From contig JAQGDQ010000112.1 in assembly GCA_030141605.1 (NCBI GenBank), positions 440,501-504,500 on the forward strand: DNA of 64,000 bases, given 5' to 3'. The notes under the pieces are model-generated. The model was not told where the DNA came from, did no database searches, and saw only the letters and a list, made by a program, of their open reading frames with translations. The DNA comes from Tubiluchus corallicola (lineage: Eukaryota; Priapulida; Priapulimorpha; Priapulimorphida; Tubiluchidae). The position numbers and the translations under genes are program-made. Positions 51,801 to 61,606 of this stretch are shown here, piece by piece (within the stretch, counting starts at the first letter, position 1; each line of letters starts with the position of its first letter).

Positions 51801-51817
51801 CCAGTTCCAGTTTTCAT
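36900..51817 (-). CDS. CFAP91: CFAP91 (MAATS1/AAT-1), cilia- and flagella-associated radial-spoke protein
   Basis: Sixteen coding exons on the minus strand: 51817-51745, 50748-50672, 50041-49854, 48364-48290, 47789-47593, 46612-46429, 45669-45512, 44863-44681, 43680-43529, 42915-42742, 42153-42007, 41500-41367, 40466-40370, 39105-38966, 38052-37961 and 37240-36900. Every phase agrees, giving 803 aa. Landmarks: PDFILSSQRDYARAEFR; YNTMFSELRHHPPYN; QVDPVPPFVPRQW; VQTVYRDGEAQTVPYTPEYV; GDGLPPGQAEIQTIERARQK; RNVEGKFVRRDIVRDYMD; an IQ-like motif LQKIIRGCAVQTAMYK; YLGKELVRCQEERR; RIREAEESGKRQVE; TYLEDIILDAV; and a C-terminal acidic tail. CFAP91 sits at the base of radial spokes in motile axonemes, in the calmodulin- and spoke-associated complex. 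The splice after RQVIQ is not a plain GT donor (see findings). An upstream non-coding exon is likely. Confidence 0.95.
38815..38902 (-). pseudogene. CFAP91: Broken tandem duplicate of part of a CFAP91 exon
   Basis: About 88 bases repeat the 3' end of exon 39105-38966 plus its donor and intron start (source 38944-39032, offset about 129). The copy keeps the donor (GTAAGT) and the words KINNTAYEA but has TAA in frame and a one-base length change, so it cannot be a functional exon. It lies in the intron directly downstream of its source. Confidence 0.8.
41690..41955. repeat. Impure ATC/CAT microsatellite in a CFAP91 intron
   Basis: About 265 bases dominated by CATCAT, CATCACCACC and ATTATCATCATC. 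Open frames in all directions here are low-complexity (Met or His runs) and are not genes. Confidence 0.9.
43826..44002. repeat. MITE-like repeat with AAAAAGTCAC ends, copy 1
   Basis: Left side GGGAAAAAAGTGACAGAAAA, middle GGATTAGGGTTAG, right side TATGACTTTTTACCTG, which is roughly the inverse of the left. A related copy lies at 45893-46085 in another CFAP91 intron. Confidence 0.65.
45893..46085. repeat. MITE-like repeat with AAAAAGTCAC ends, copy 2
   Basis: Contains GTCACAGGAAAAAAGTCACA, three GGCTAGGAAAAAGTTACAA-like units, GGCTAGGGTTAGGATTAAGG, then GCGACTTTTTCACCTG. Same order of parts as 43826-44002, with an extra internal unit. Confidence 0.65.
49265..49425. repeat. Short degenerate repeats, TCTCAAATAAAGGGCC-like
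   Basis: Four to five variants of CTCAAATAAAGGGGCC (for example TCTCAAATAAAAG, CTCGTAAATAAAGTGCC, CTCGAATAAATGGC, CTCAAATCAAATAAAGGGC) spaced about 30-35 bases apart in the CFAP91 intron between 48364 and 49854. Probably the terminal region of a DNA transposon. Confidence 0.4.
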
Positions 51818-52836
51818 TTTTTCTAACAAGAGTCTAAAAACATACTACATGGGAATTAAACAGAATGGAAACAGTTGAACAAAGTGTAAATGTAGAACTA
51901 TAATCACATTTATTCATCCTAAGCAAGTCATTTTTAACAAAAGTCTATTTGTCAACTGTTAAACTATTAACACATTACATGCTTTGTGGAAATTGAAAGT
52001 GTAAGGGCCAACTTTCATGGCACAAAAACCTTGTGAGAAAAACTGCGTTAAAACAAATGCAGTTATGTCAATTACAGTTATTCAATTAATGATAATATGG
52101 ACATATATATGGTTCACCAAGTTTCTACTTTTAGAGATTAAGGGGTGATTTTTTTCTAATGATCTAAAGTTTTTATATAGTCGTTAGTCAGTTTGTCTTT
52201 ATATAACATGTAAACGTTTTGTCCATCCATTTTTCGGGTACGCCATTGGTCACATATATCACAGTACTTTGTAATTTCAATGAATCGAACCAGTTTTGTT
52301 TCGTGCATGATCAATGTTTATCAACTGTGTCTTCTTCAGAACACAGATGTAGTAAAACAATTAAAATTTATTTGGATGTGTACATGTTTTATTTTTTGTG
52401 TATTACATACACAAAATTCTAAAAGGCGATTAACACCATACTGTATTATCTAAGTAAACATTTGTCATTATGTTCACAAAATCTTCAAAAAGGTGACTGT
52501 ATTATGGTCACTTACCAATTTCTTCTCTAGATCGTTTCGTGGATTAAGTAATGGTCATTCTAATAAACATTTGTGCCCCTGTGCAAGAACTAATGTGCAG
52601 AAGCGGTTGTGTGGTCTTTGTGTAATCAAATGCTAGCATTTTCCCAAGCAGTGTAACTAAGATTAATTGCAAATAAAATTTTTTAGAATAATTATAACAA
52701 ATTTAAAAGTGCAATAGATATAGTGCAATACCGCTTTCAATGCCAACGACAGCACGATCTACCATCACTAACCCTCAATGATAATGAATTAACGCTGTAA
52801 ATCGAATAGCTTAAGCACACAGATTGAATAACTTAC

Positions 52837-52871
52837 TTAGTTACTAAGATTAGTCCAGAAGAGGCAGAAAT
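52837..52871 (-). other. CFAP91: Possible CFAP91 5' non-coding exon
   Basis: On the minus strand, 35 bases are bounded by a strong acceptor (TTTTTTTCAG) and a strong donor (GTAAGT, 52836-52831). It has no ATG. The first coding exon at 51817 is itself preceded by an acceptor (CTTGTTAG), so at least one upstream non-coding exon is expected. Confidence 0.35.
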
Positions 52872-53066
52872 CTGAAAAAAATTATTAAAAAGACAATACA
52901 GGAATAAGCCAGAATTTTAATATTTGCTCGCGCGCCCAAATAATACGAAACGATTTAATAGTCAAAAAATGCCACAATAACGTACTATAACAATGAGCTT
53001 GACATTTTGTAATTATTCGTGATAAGATCGCAAAAAAACGCTAATAACGAGCTAATGTTTATCCAT

Positions 53067-53080
53067 GCTGCTATGGTAAC
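53067..53080. promoter_or_regulatory. X-box-like RFX site upstream of CFAP91
   Basis: GCTGCTATGGTAAC matches the palindromic X-box GTTGCCATGGCAAC at 11 of 14 bases, with a complete right half-site GGTAAC. A CCAAT word on the minus strand lies about 35 bases upstream (near 53112). RFX factors drive ciliary genes in animals. CFAP91 is the nearest gene on the minus strand. Confidence 0.5.
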
Positions 53081-53264
53081 CAAATTTTCTGCAGTCACAT
53101 CAGTCTCTTCATTGGTAAAAGTATGATTTCGGGCTCTGCGCACGTGGCATTTATTCACGACACTGGCAACGCAAGCCTTCTTAAATAAAAACTATACAAC
53201 AATATAAGCATACCTTTCTGAAACGTTTAATTGTTATTAATGTTATTACTAATGGTATTAGTTA

Positions 53265-53400
53265 TAGGGGGAGCATTCTCTACCGGAAAATGAATTCGAA
53301 TCAAATCGAATTTGTGACTTTCAAACTCGAGTCGAACCACATTTCAGATTTTCGAAATAGGTTCAACTAGGACTCTTTGAACAAGGTTTTGAACCACCAA
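53265..53400 (+). repeat. Truncated hAT-like end, same family as 15525-15882
   Basis: Begins TAGGGGGAGCATTCTCTACC and continues GAATTCGAATCAAATCGAAT, matching the inverted right end of the 15.5-15.9 kb element. The opposite end was not found. Confidence 0.5.
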
Positions 53401-53419
53401 TAAAAAGCGGTATTACAAA

Positions 53420-56400
53420 GATTATGTACATCGTTCAATTTCAAGTGCTGAATAGCAGCTTAGCAAACTGACAGTGATCGTAAACTTATAGTGTTATTGA
53501 ATAAACTCTAGACTGGAGTTGTACATTATTAGTGATAATTGTATTCTGACTGAGTAGATTTATTATACTCTTTATGATTTTTTGGGTTAGATGTATGGCT
53601 AACCTTGATTAAAAATTATTTCAGTGACAAGATCGTCACTTCTTGCAGTATATTTTAATTTTGCATTACTGTGGTTTGGCATATCCAGTAATTATTAACC
53701 ATTCTTGTGACTTTTGTATGTGTTATTGATGCTGTTTACCATATTTATCTGTAATTGTTATACAAGCTCTATGTAATATTCAAATCATTGCTAAATAATT
53801 ACCTCTTAGACTTGTTTTGTAAAGATGCAGTCAATAAATGAATGACCAAGAGTGTAGTATACATCGTAAGCACTTACGACTGACTGTTGGCAGTCAATAG
53901 ATTGTCACTTTTTTCAACAGTTTTTTCTCATTGTGCACCACGCATTGTGAATGTTCTTCTTTTAAAAATGAAGCTGAGCCAGTTCTTAGATATTATAATA
54001 AGCACTTCGCTACATTTCTACACTAAACACCTAAGGGGAGAGTATGGGATGATTTAGAGTTCGTCAGTAGTTATGACCCCCAAAATGAGTTTTTAAGAAT
54101 ATAAGCATTGACCTACTCACACAAATTAAATAACTCTTATCCTATAATCTCCTTATAACAGGCCATCCAAATTTAGCATTTCGAATGCTAGCTCGCTCAA
54201 ACTAGATCGAGTGGTCCTAATTAATTATACTAACATTACTCGTTTTATTTTGATTATTTTTTATCCTGAAAATTAGGCTGAAATTCCCGTTATAATTGTA
54301 TAGTCTTAAATTATTAATGATATTACAAACACAAAATTAATTAAATTTTGATAAAACTTGAAAGATAAGGAAATATGAAAAAATTGGACTTCAGACAGGA
54401 ATCAAACCTGGAGTTCTGGTTACGAGGCAGCTGCTACAGACCAACGTCCAATTGATCCAAATTCATGGTTCTATTCACAATTACATAGATATAGCCTGCC
54501 TGATCATATGTTGTGAAGGTCCACTACTGTTTCACCAGAAAGCTTGACATCTACCAAAGAAAAAACCCATAGAAGTTAAGGTTGTCAAAAGGCAGAAATT
54601 TAACCTCAGCGGCTTATAAATCGGATGTGCATTAACTGCAAATATCACTGTTTGTTCCAAGCACTAGTTTTGGGTTTACTGTACAACAGGAACGAAGACG
54701 AAAGAGATGTGGTTAGAGAATGGTTCAGTAAATTTGCTGCTTTTCTAAAAACTTTATTTAGCTGTGGGGAATTTTTGACAATGTAGTCCTGGTACTGCGG
54801 ACGGAGCGCTCATCGGCAATAAATGAAGTCGCGCTGGAAATGCAGCAGCAGTAGCCGCGCGATTCCTTGAATGGCGCAGATTTGTTGGCACTTTTAAAGT
54901 TTTTCCTTTGAGTTTTTTGTAAAATTTGGCGCGTTTATCGGGGAATTTCCGATAGATTATTAGCAATTTCGTTGATACTAATTTTTATCACGTGCTTTGT
55001 AAATAGGGAGCTTGCATTGAAGAAAACTTGAAAGTCTTACTGCAACAAGAACACAGAAACGAGTAATCTACTTTATTGTAATCTTTATTACACATTCATT
55101 GTAATTGAGCACAATTTTGTTTCATTAAGGTTTCTTTTCTCGCTGATTCCATTATTTTGATCTCATCTATGATACCTCTTGGAGTTTGCTTCTTGGCTCA
55201 TGTGGGTATACCAATATCGAATGGTGTGCACTTACGCTAATTTTCCGCATGTTAATTACTGAATCCATAACCATAATTTATCAAAACATTTTTGCTATTT
55301 ACTGAAACTGTTGTTGTTTAATGTTCATGCGATTCAACATTGATTTGCATTGATTGGTTTGATTTCTCATCAATCGTATATTATTATAAAACGAAATTGT
55401 TTAATTTCTCATCGTTATTATACACTATCCTCAGTATTACTATTAAAATAGGAGATTCCTCACAGCAAATTAGGGTAGCATCAACTTTATGTTTAAAATT
55501 GTTCACATTGGTGGTTCTGACTAACGATTCTGGTAACTGTTACTGTTGTCAGGTGTATCCCAAGACTGTTGCTGTGTTGCCTGTGCTGCTACACTTGTTA
55601 CTGTTGCTGTTGTTGTTGCTGCTGTTGTTGTGGCTATTTAAGCACTTGCTTGTTTACTAAATAGTTTATTTACTCACTGAAGTTCAGGCCGTCGTGTGAC
55701 CTTTGTCCGACGATCTGTCATCAGTTAGTGAGCAGTGAGTTTACTGCAGAGGGCCCCTTCCTGTGTTCTTACTGCTGTATCACGTACGGTAGCACCTGCA
55801 CGTGAGATGATTAAAGTGCGACGGCACTGCGCTGAGGCTGCCTCACACTCTCAACCAGCATTTTCTTGTTTTCGAGTTCTTCAACAGTGTAATCATTGCC
55901 TTTAACTGATACTGTTAAAATTGTGCCGGCTGCATATTTTGAATGATTTTTGTCAAGCTTTTTTTAATTGCCTGTGTATTGTTAACCATCTGAGCAAGTC
56001 GTCAAGGCTGCTAACAATTTCTTGAGAAGTAGGGAAAATTTTGAAGATTTGTAAAGGCGTGACCCTCATTGCTTGGTTTCTGAGCTGTATAAAGCAACTT
56101 ATAATTCTTCTGGAAAATGATGTTAAGTCCCAAATAAATTTGTTAGAAAATTATGAGAGTTACAGAGTCAAAAGATTTATTAATATCAACAGCTAATTTT
56201 CTGAGATATTTTACTGATTCTAATTTTTTATCCATTTAGTGGTGCTGTGATGACAATAAATGAATGCGCACAATGAGTGACTGCATGCAGTAAGTATACA
56301 GATTGTTTTTCATACCAGTCAAAAAAAAATATGTTCCACTATTTTCCAAAGTGTCTTTCAAATCACTTGGCTAAGATTTTTGTGAGTGTAGTCAGTCTGA

Positions 56401-56937
56401 GTTGATCAAATTAGGTGAATTTAACATATTTATTGAGCATGGACGATCGTTTATGCTATCATAGCCAAAACGACCATCTGCTCTCATTAAATACGTTGAT
56501 TCCTAGAAGCACTAGGTGAGTTTATTTTTGATATGCAGTATTAACAGTCTGCTTTTTCAAAATTTGGAATTTTCAACTGAGTCAAGATGTGTGCTGCTAG
56601 TCAGCTAGTATTTCAGCATGTTTTTAATACAGACGCAATAAGTGTCCACTTTGCTTGCAGCCAGTTTTTTAATTCTTTTTTTATGAAAATTTATTTATCT
56701 GTAAACATTTGGATCGTGGATCACCATTAAAATGGGACATAACTGTTATTTTCCACTGAAACTCAACTCTATACATCTCCTGGCAAGTTCAGTTTAAGGT
56801 AGTACATGTACTGAAATCGTTAGAAGTGCTTATTTTGAAATGGTTTTGAAGATTTTGTTGACTAATAACTTAATTTGGAAGATGTAACATTGGTCACCTA
56901 ATTTAGTAACTCTAAAAACTGCGATGAATTTTTGTGT
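53420..56937. other. Non-coding DNA left of the zinc-finger cluster
   Basis: No conserved exon found. It contains a tRNA-like relic (54386-54458), a small G+C-richer patch at 54780-54880, and an impure CTG/TTG tract near 55595-55640. Open frames here are short and unlike known proteins. A promoter for the zinc-finger gene could lie in this stretch. Confidence 0.4.
54386..54458 (-). pseudogene. tRNA-Thr(CGU)-like relic or tRNA-derived SINE head
   Basis: On the minus strand 73 bases fit a tRNA: a T arm CCAGG-TTTGATT-CCTGT with the B box GGTTTGATTCC, an anticodon loop CTCGTAA (anticodon CGT), and acceptor ends GGAT/GTCC. The D arm and anticodon stem have mismatches and the A box is poor, so a functional tRNA is unlikely. 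Confidence 0.45.
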
Positions 56938-57148
56938 TTAAAGTGTGATCAATGTGAAACAACATTTCCTCGTTTTGCTGCCCCCAAAAGTCAAGACAAG
57001 AGCAGACAAGACTGCTCTGGCTCAGATGAAACATCGTATAACTCATTATAAGGTGAAAGAAATTATAAGTGTCATGTCTGTGAGTTTTGAATTTCGTTTT
57101 AATGCAAACTTACATGATCATCTAAAGAGAAAACGACCCAATGTTTAA
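56938..57148 (+). pseudogene. Zinc-finger pseudogene copy A
   Basis: The start (KCDQCETTF) matches finger 1 of the gene at 59945, and the end (FEFRFNANLHDHLKRKRP) matches its last finger. Everything between is deleted. Within the last finger, an extra base shifts the frame between the two cysteines and the helix. This is a decayed, internally deleted paralogue about 3 kb upstream of the intact gene. Confidence 0.85.
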
Positions 57149-57187
57149 ATCATAGTTTTGAACAATATGTGCATGGTTAATTGATGT

Positions 57188-57325
57188 AAGAAGGTGCTTC
57201 GATTCCGTAATGTTTGCCTGGATTCCATCGCAGAACTCGCACAGACAAATGCTACATCTATAAACTGGAATTTAGCTTTAATACAATCTTACATGATCAT
57301 TTTAAGAGGAAAACATACTAAAATT
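57188..57325 (+). pseudogene. Zinc-finger pseudogene copy B
   Basis: Nucleotides match the last two fingers of the gene at 59945 (for example CGATTCCGTAATG, CAGAACTCGCACAG, CTGGAATTTAGCTTTAATAC, CATGATCATTTTAAGAGGAA), but the frame is broken and the cysteine pair is lost. It lies just after copy A. Confidence 0.7.
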
Positions 57326-57552
57326 TGAGGGTTATTAATTAGTCAAATTTTGAACTTAAGGCAAAATTGCTTCAGTAGCGAGAAGTGGAAATTATTGTAC
57401 TTGGTAAAAACTTGTTGTTTTTTTTCAATAATTTCTGAATGATTTAGAGTTGCAAACTATAAAATTTTACCACTATTAGGAGATGAATCGTCAAATTTTG
57501 CAAGCAACTACATAATTAGTTTTTCATAATTATGTGTAATTACATGTTAAGC

Positions 57553-58574
57553 CAGGGGTGTGCAAACTGTGGCCCGCCAATAGATCTTGTGCGGCCCGCA
57601 AAGAGGTTTGTCAACGTAATGAAAATGCGGCCCATGCGACCCAGCTGAAGTCCGCGCCACTATCGCAAAACTAGCGCAGGTCGGACGGCATTAACCCTTA
57701 CAAGACCGTTGTCACTTAATGTCACTGTCGGACATCAGGAAATTAACGTTGCTCACTTGGAACACAAAAAAAGCGATGTAATCACATAACACAGCAAACT
57801 GTCACGGAAGCCGCCATTCAAGCGCTCAAATGAGCAAGAAATGCTAGAAGCAATCTATTTGGCTGGTAGGAAGACCAATTAGCCAATCTCTAGGCTTCTA
57901 TTATCGGGCCTGTTGATCTGTCTAGTTGTCTTCTTGGTCATAGCAGGAAGAACATATTGACTTGGGTATTTTACAAAATAAATTATAAATAAATAAATTA
58001 TAAGTAAAATTATAAAATAACCAAGTCAAAATGATCTACCTACTATGACCAAGAAGACAACTGGGCAGACCAATTTGTAAGTAGCCAGCAAGCTGAAAAA
58101 GTGTGGTCACCCCTGGTATAGGGGGATTCCCAGATTTTAGTTTCAGCTTAGGCTCAGTAGTACTCACCTCAATCAGTGGCTATTTCATCGTTTCATCAGA
58201 TGTAATGTTCTTATAGATCAGAATCATGGATAAGAAAAAGAGGAAGATTGAAGAAGAACAGCGAGTCAAAACAGATTAATATGCACTGTACTACACAGAC
58301 TGTGTGATGCACATTACTAATATGCATTGTAATGAAATTACCACTATCTGTTGTGAAAGTAGAAATATATGATTTTTAATATAAATTTTAATAACTTCTA
58401 AAATAGTTTCTTGAGTGTAGCAGTGCAGTAGTAATGATGTGCGCAATTCGGATGCAAAAAAATCGTTATTAGGTCCTGCTGTACTTGGCTTCTTGACCAA
58501 ACTGCATGTGGCCCACTGGAATTGCGGGAACTGTTTAATGTGGCCCGGCTAGTAAGATAATTTGCACACCTCGG
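57553..58574. mobile_element. hAT-type non-autonomous element, 1022 bp
   Basis: The left end is CAGGGGTGTGCAAACTGTGG; the right end, inverted, is CCGAGGTGTGCAAATTATCT. Flanks TGTTAAGC (57545-57552) and TATTAAGC (58575-58582) form an 8-bp duplication with one difference. Both arms contain GGCCCGC/GGCCCGG words. It holds a large internal inverted repeat and no transposase. Confidence 0.85.
57918..58075. repeat. Internal inverted repeat (hairpin) inside the hAT-like element
   Basis: The left arm contains TCTAGTTGTCTTCTTGGTCA and GACTTGGGTATTTTA; the right arm contains AATAACCAAGTC and TATGACCAAGAAGACAACTG. Arms are about 70 bases with a short AT loop. A second terminal-like word, CAGGGGTGACCACAC, is inverted near 58104-58120, so a smaller element may be nested here. 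Confidence 0.75.
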
Positions 58575-59355
58575 TATTAAGCTCTGTGATGTTAGTTTTT
58601 TCACTGTATAATTTACATGGGTATATTTTTATTGTATTGCAAAATCTATGCAATTCTAATTGTCAAGTGCATCCAGTTCTCATGTTTATTTGAAAAAAGG
58701 CAATATCACTAGACAAACTGTCCGTTGTTCTGATTTTGATTTTTTCTCACAATTGTTTTTCTTTCCAGTATATTCTGCTTGCAGTTTATGAAATGTTAGT
58801 AGTGCCATAAGATAAATAATTTTTCTGACTTGATGGTAGACATGCAAAGATGTGGAAAAGGTTTTCTGTCATGCACTTCAGGTAATCTTATATTATATAA
58901 TTGCATGATATATGAATAAATACTTGCATGAATACTGCATGAATATTGTATGAATACTGCACGCAGTAGGCCTATGTTTGATAAAAAGTATTTTACTAAA
59001 CTAATTAAATTTAGTTGAAATGTGTTAATGAATTTACAATTTTTTGTTATAATTGTGCATGACTGCTTGATTTATACATTTTGTAAACTGATATTTATGC
59101 ACTTTTTTAGCACGGCTGTTAGTTGACACATTTGTTATTATGCATTAACTGCACCAATAAAATGCTTGCGATTCTGGATCTGTAATTTCTAGCATAACTT
59201 GTATCTTTAGTAACATGTGACAAAGTTTGGTGATTTATGTAGCATAAGTTTAACAATAAATAGAATAGTTTTTTTATGAATACCCCTATGATTTTAATTG
59301 CATTAGGACTTTAAACTGATTTTCATCAAACTGATAAACAGATGTGTACAAACAG

Positions 59356-59718
59356 AAGTTACTAAAACAGTTATTGAACTTTAATGCTTAACTATGCTAC
59401 ACTACTACTGAACACTGTCACTTAAGCATGAAAAATTAAGCCAATACTTTGCCAAAGTTACTAAAACAGTTATTGAACTTTAATGCTTAACTATGCTACA
59501 CTACTACTAAACACTGTCACTTAAGCATGAAAAATTAAGCCAATGCTTTGCTAAAGTTACTAGAACAGTTTGTGAACTTTAATGCTTATCTATACTGCAC
59601 TACTTTTAAGCACTGACACTTAAGTATGAAAAATTAAGCCAATGCTTTGCTAAAGTTACTAGAACAATTAGTGAGTTTTAATGCTTGACTATGCCACACT
59701 ACTACCAAACACTGTTTG
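59356..59718. repeat. 99-bp minisatellite, about 3.7 copies
   Basis: Units begin AAGTTACTAAAACAGTTATT at 59356, 59455, 59554 and 59653. Copies 1 and 2 are almost identical; copies 3 and 4 are more diverged. The array ends 30 bases before a strong splice acceptor (TTTTTTTCTTACAG, ending 59748) of the zinc-finger gene. Confidence 0.95.
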
Positions 59719-59944
59719 TTTGATCAGTGCTCACTTTTTTTCTTACAGTCTTTCCTTAAATGAGCAAATACAGAAACAGATAGCATTTTCTCTTTTGGTT
59801 ATAAATGATCTAAGTCGATGTAAAAAAGGAGATGCATCCCAAGACTATTGTCTTACTTTGTTCTAAGAGCAACGCAAAGTTCTACATATTCTTTCCCGAA
59901 GAATGATTCAATTTCACATTTAGTTGGTGGCGAGATGCTGCATT

Positions 59945-61069
59945 ATGGATCACCTTTTGTCACAAAACTACAAACTTAAAAGCTGTCGAGTAATTCTACA
60001 AAAAGTTAAGAACAGTGATCAAAGTGAAAACAGTGGAATTGATGGTGAATTTTCACCTTTAAAATGTGACCAGTGTGAGGCCACTTTCTGTCGCTCTGCA
60101 GCTCTTGAGAGCCATGTGAAGGTAAGTCATTGTGCAGAAAAGACTTCATCGGAAACAGAAGAAACCAATTCAAGTGAAATAGATGCTGAACTTAGTGATG
60201 GTCATAATTATAGTGCATGTGACAGTGATAGTAGTGATGATACTGATGCTAGAAGAGATAGTGAAAAAATTTTCACTAATTACAAACACATCAAAACATG
60301 TGGTAACAGCTTTGTGAAAAGAAACTTAGATAGCTTTACTAATCCCGAAATCTTTAAGTGTGATTTATGTTCAGCTATCGTTGGTAGTAGTTATGCACTC
60401 AATACTCATATTAGTCTTGTGCATGCTAAGGAGAAACCTTACTTATGTGAAATATGTGGTATCACAATGGGATTGCTTAGTACGCTTGTAACTCACCTGC
60501 GTACTCACACAAAGGAAAGACCTTACAAATGTAATATATGCAATAAAAGTTATGTTCAACCTGGAGATTTGAGGCAGCATATGCTAACCCATAATGCAAA
60601 ATCGCTTCTGTGCGAATACTGTGGTAAGCTGTTCACGACTTTGGGCGTTTTAAAAAGACATATCAGATTGTCCCATGAAGACAGGACTTTGAACAAGTGT
60701 AAAATTTGTTCCAAACATTTTCCGGATAGTACACGTTTAAAATACCACATTAATCGGCACACTGGTCAAAAGCCCTTCAAATGTGATATATGTTTAAAAG
60801 GGTTTGCATCACCGGCTGCTGTTTATACACATAAACGTAAGCATGAAGACAAAGCTTTACAATGCAAAGTTTGTAATAAGATGTTTCGATTCCCTAACAA
60901 CTTAACTTATCATTACAGAACTCATACAGGTGAAAGAAATTATGAATGTCAAGTTTGTGGTCTTGAATTTCGTTTTAACACCAACTTGCGCGATCATCTA
61001 AAGAGAAAACATCCTGATGCTCAAGCAGAACAAAGTCAACCAAAATTTAATACGACATCCAACGCATAA
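59945..61069 (+). CDS. C2H2 zinc-finger protein, nine fingers
   Basis: An uninterrupted frame of 374 aa from ATG 59945; an in-frame TAG just upstream limits the N terminus. C2H2 fingers lie at about residues 41-62, 139-160, 168-188, 196-216, 223-244, 252-272, 280-300, 307-327 and 334-356, all with complete Cys2His2 ligands. An acidic Ser/Asp/Glu-rich linker (about 66-110) separates finger 1 from the rest. Linkers such as TGQKPFKC and TKERPYKC are of the TGEKP type, implying sequence-specific DNA binding in the nucleus. No KRAB, SCAN, BTB or ZAD domain is seen. A strong acceptor at 59748 suggests this is the last exon, with its 5' UTR spliced from upstream. I cannot assign orthology; multi-finger genes of this type expand by lineage. 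Two broken copies lie 3 kb upstream. Confidence 0.9.
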   Translation: MDHLLSQNYKLKSCRVILQKVKNSDQSENSGIDGEFSPLKCDQCEATFCRSAALESHVKVSHCAEKTSSETEETNSSEIDAELSDGHNYSACDSDSSDDTDARRDSEKIFTNYKHIKTCGNSFVKRNLDSFTNPEIFKCDLCSAIVGSSYALNTHISLVHAKEKPYLCEICGITMGLLSTLVTHLRTHTKERPYKCNICNKSYVQPGDLRQHMLTHNAKSLLCEYCGKLFTTLGVLKRHIRLSHEDRTLNKCKICSKHFPDSTRLKYHINRHTGQKPFKCDICLKGFASPAAVYTHKRKHEDKALQCKVCNKMFRFPNNLTYHYRTHTGERNYECQVCGLEFRFNTNLRDHLKRKHPDAQAEQSQPKFNTTSNA

Positions 61070-61149
61070 TATATATGTAAAGCATGTACAATTTCTAAAT
61101 GAAAAATTTATACCCAATTTGTACATTTGTATGTGAACTGAATATTGTA

Positions 61150-61606
61150 CAGTCAAATCTCATAACGCCAGATCTGGGACACCACTAAATATGGCACTAT
61201 AGCTGGGTTGGTGGGAAGGCGAGGTTCATTAATATGAAAACCATTCTACTGTGTAACCTCTATTTTGTTTCCTAGTTAATTTTAATAAGTGATAAATAGT
61301 AAAATATTATTATATCTACAACAATACATGTGTTATACTGCACATTTTTGCTGCATTAACAATGCTGGTGTAGTTCTACAGCAGTGCCTAGCAAAACTCT
61401 TAGGTGACACAACTTGGAGAAGAAATCTTGTGAAATACTCGTAAATTAGATAACTGATGATAAGAGGAATATGCCCCAATGCGGTGCACCAAATTTCCAT
61501 CAGTTTGCCCACAATTTGAATTGGAATCACAGAATTTCCCGCTAGACCAATCCCCACTGCCAAATTTTTTGAAAATAATAATCCCCAAAAATGTTTCAAT
61601 ATTCTT
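61150..61606. other. 3' flank of the zinc-finger gene with a Tigger-like end
   Basis: After TA, the sequence CAGTCAAATCTCATAACGCC (61150) looks like a Tigger/pogo terminal repeat. Its partner end was not found. The remainder shows no conserved frame. Confidence 0.4.

Noticed and set aside
52513-52552. Candidate CFAP91 first coding exon ending GAAGAAATTG|GTAAGT
   Set aside because: In the phase needed to join exon 50748-50672 there is a TAA immediately upstream and no ATG. The exon at 51817-51745 fits the homologue (HDHLYNPDFILSS) instead.
54754-54966. 70-codon minus-strand ORF in a G+C-richer patch
   Set aside because: No conserved motif, no splice context, and composition explains the open frame.
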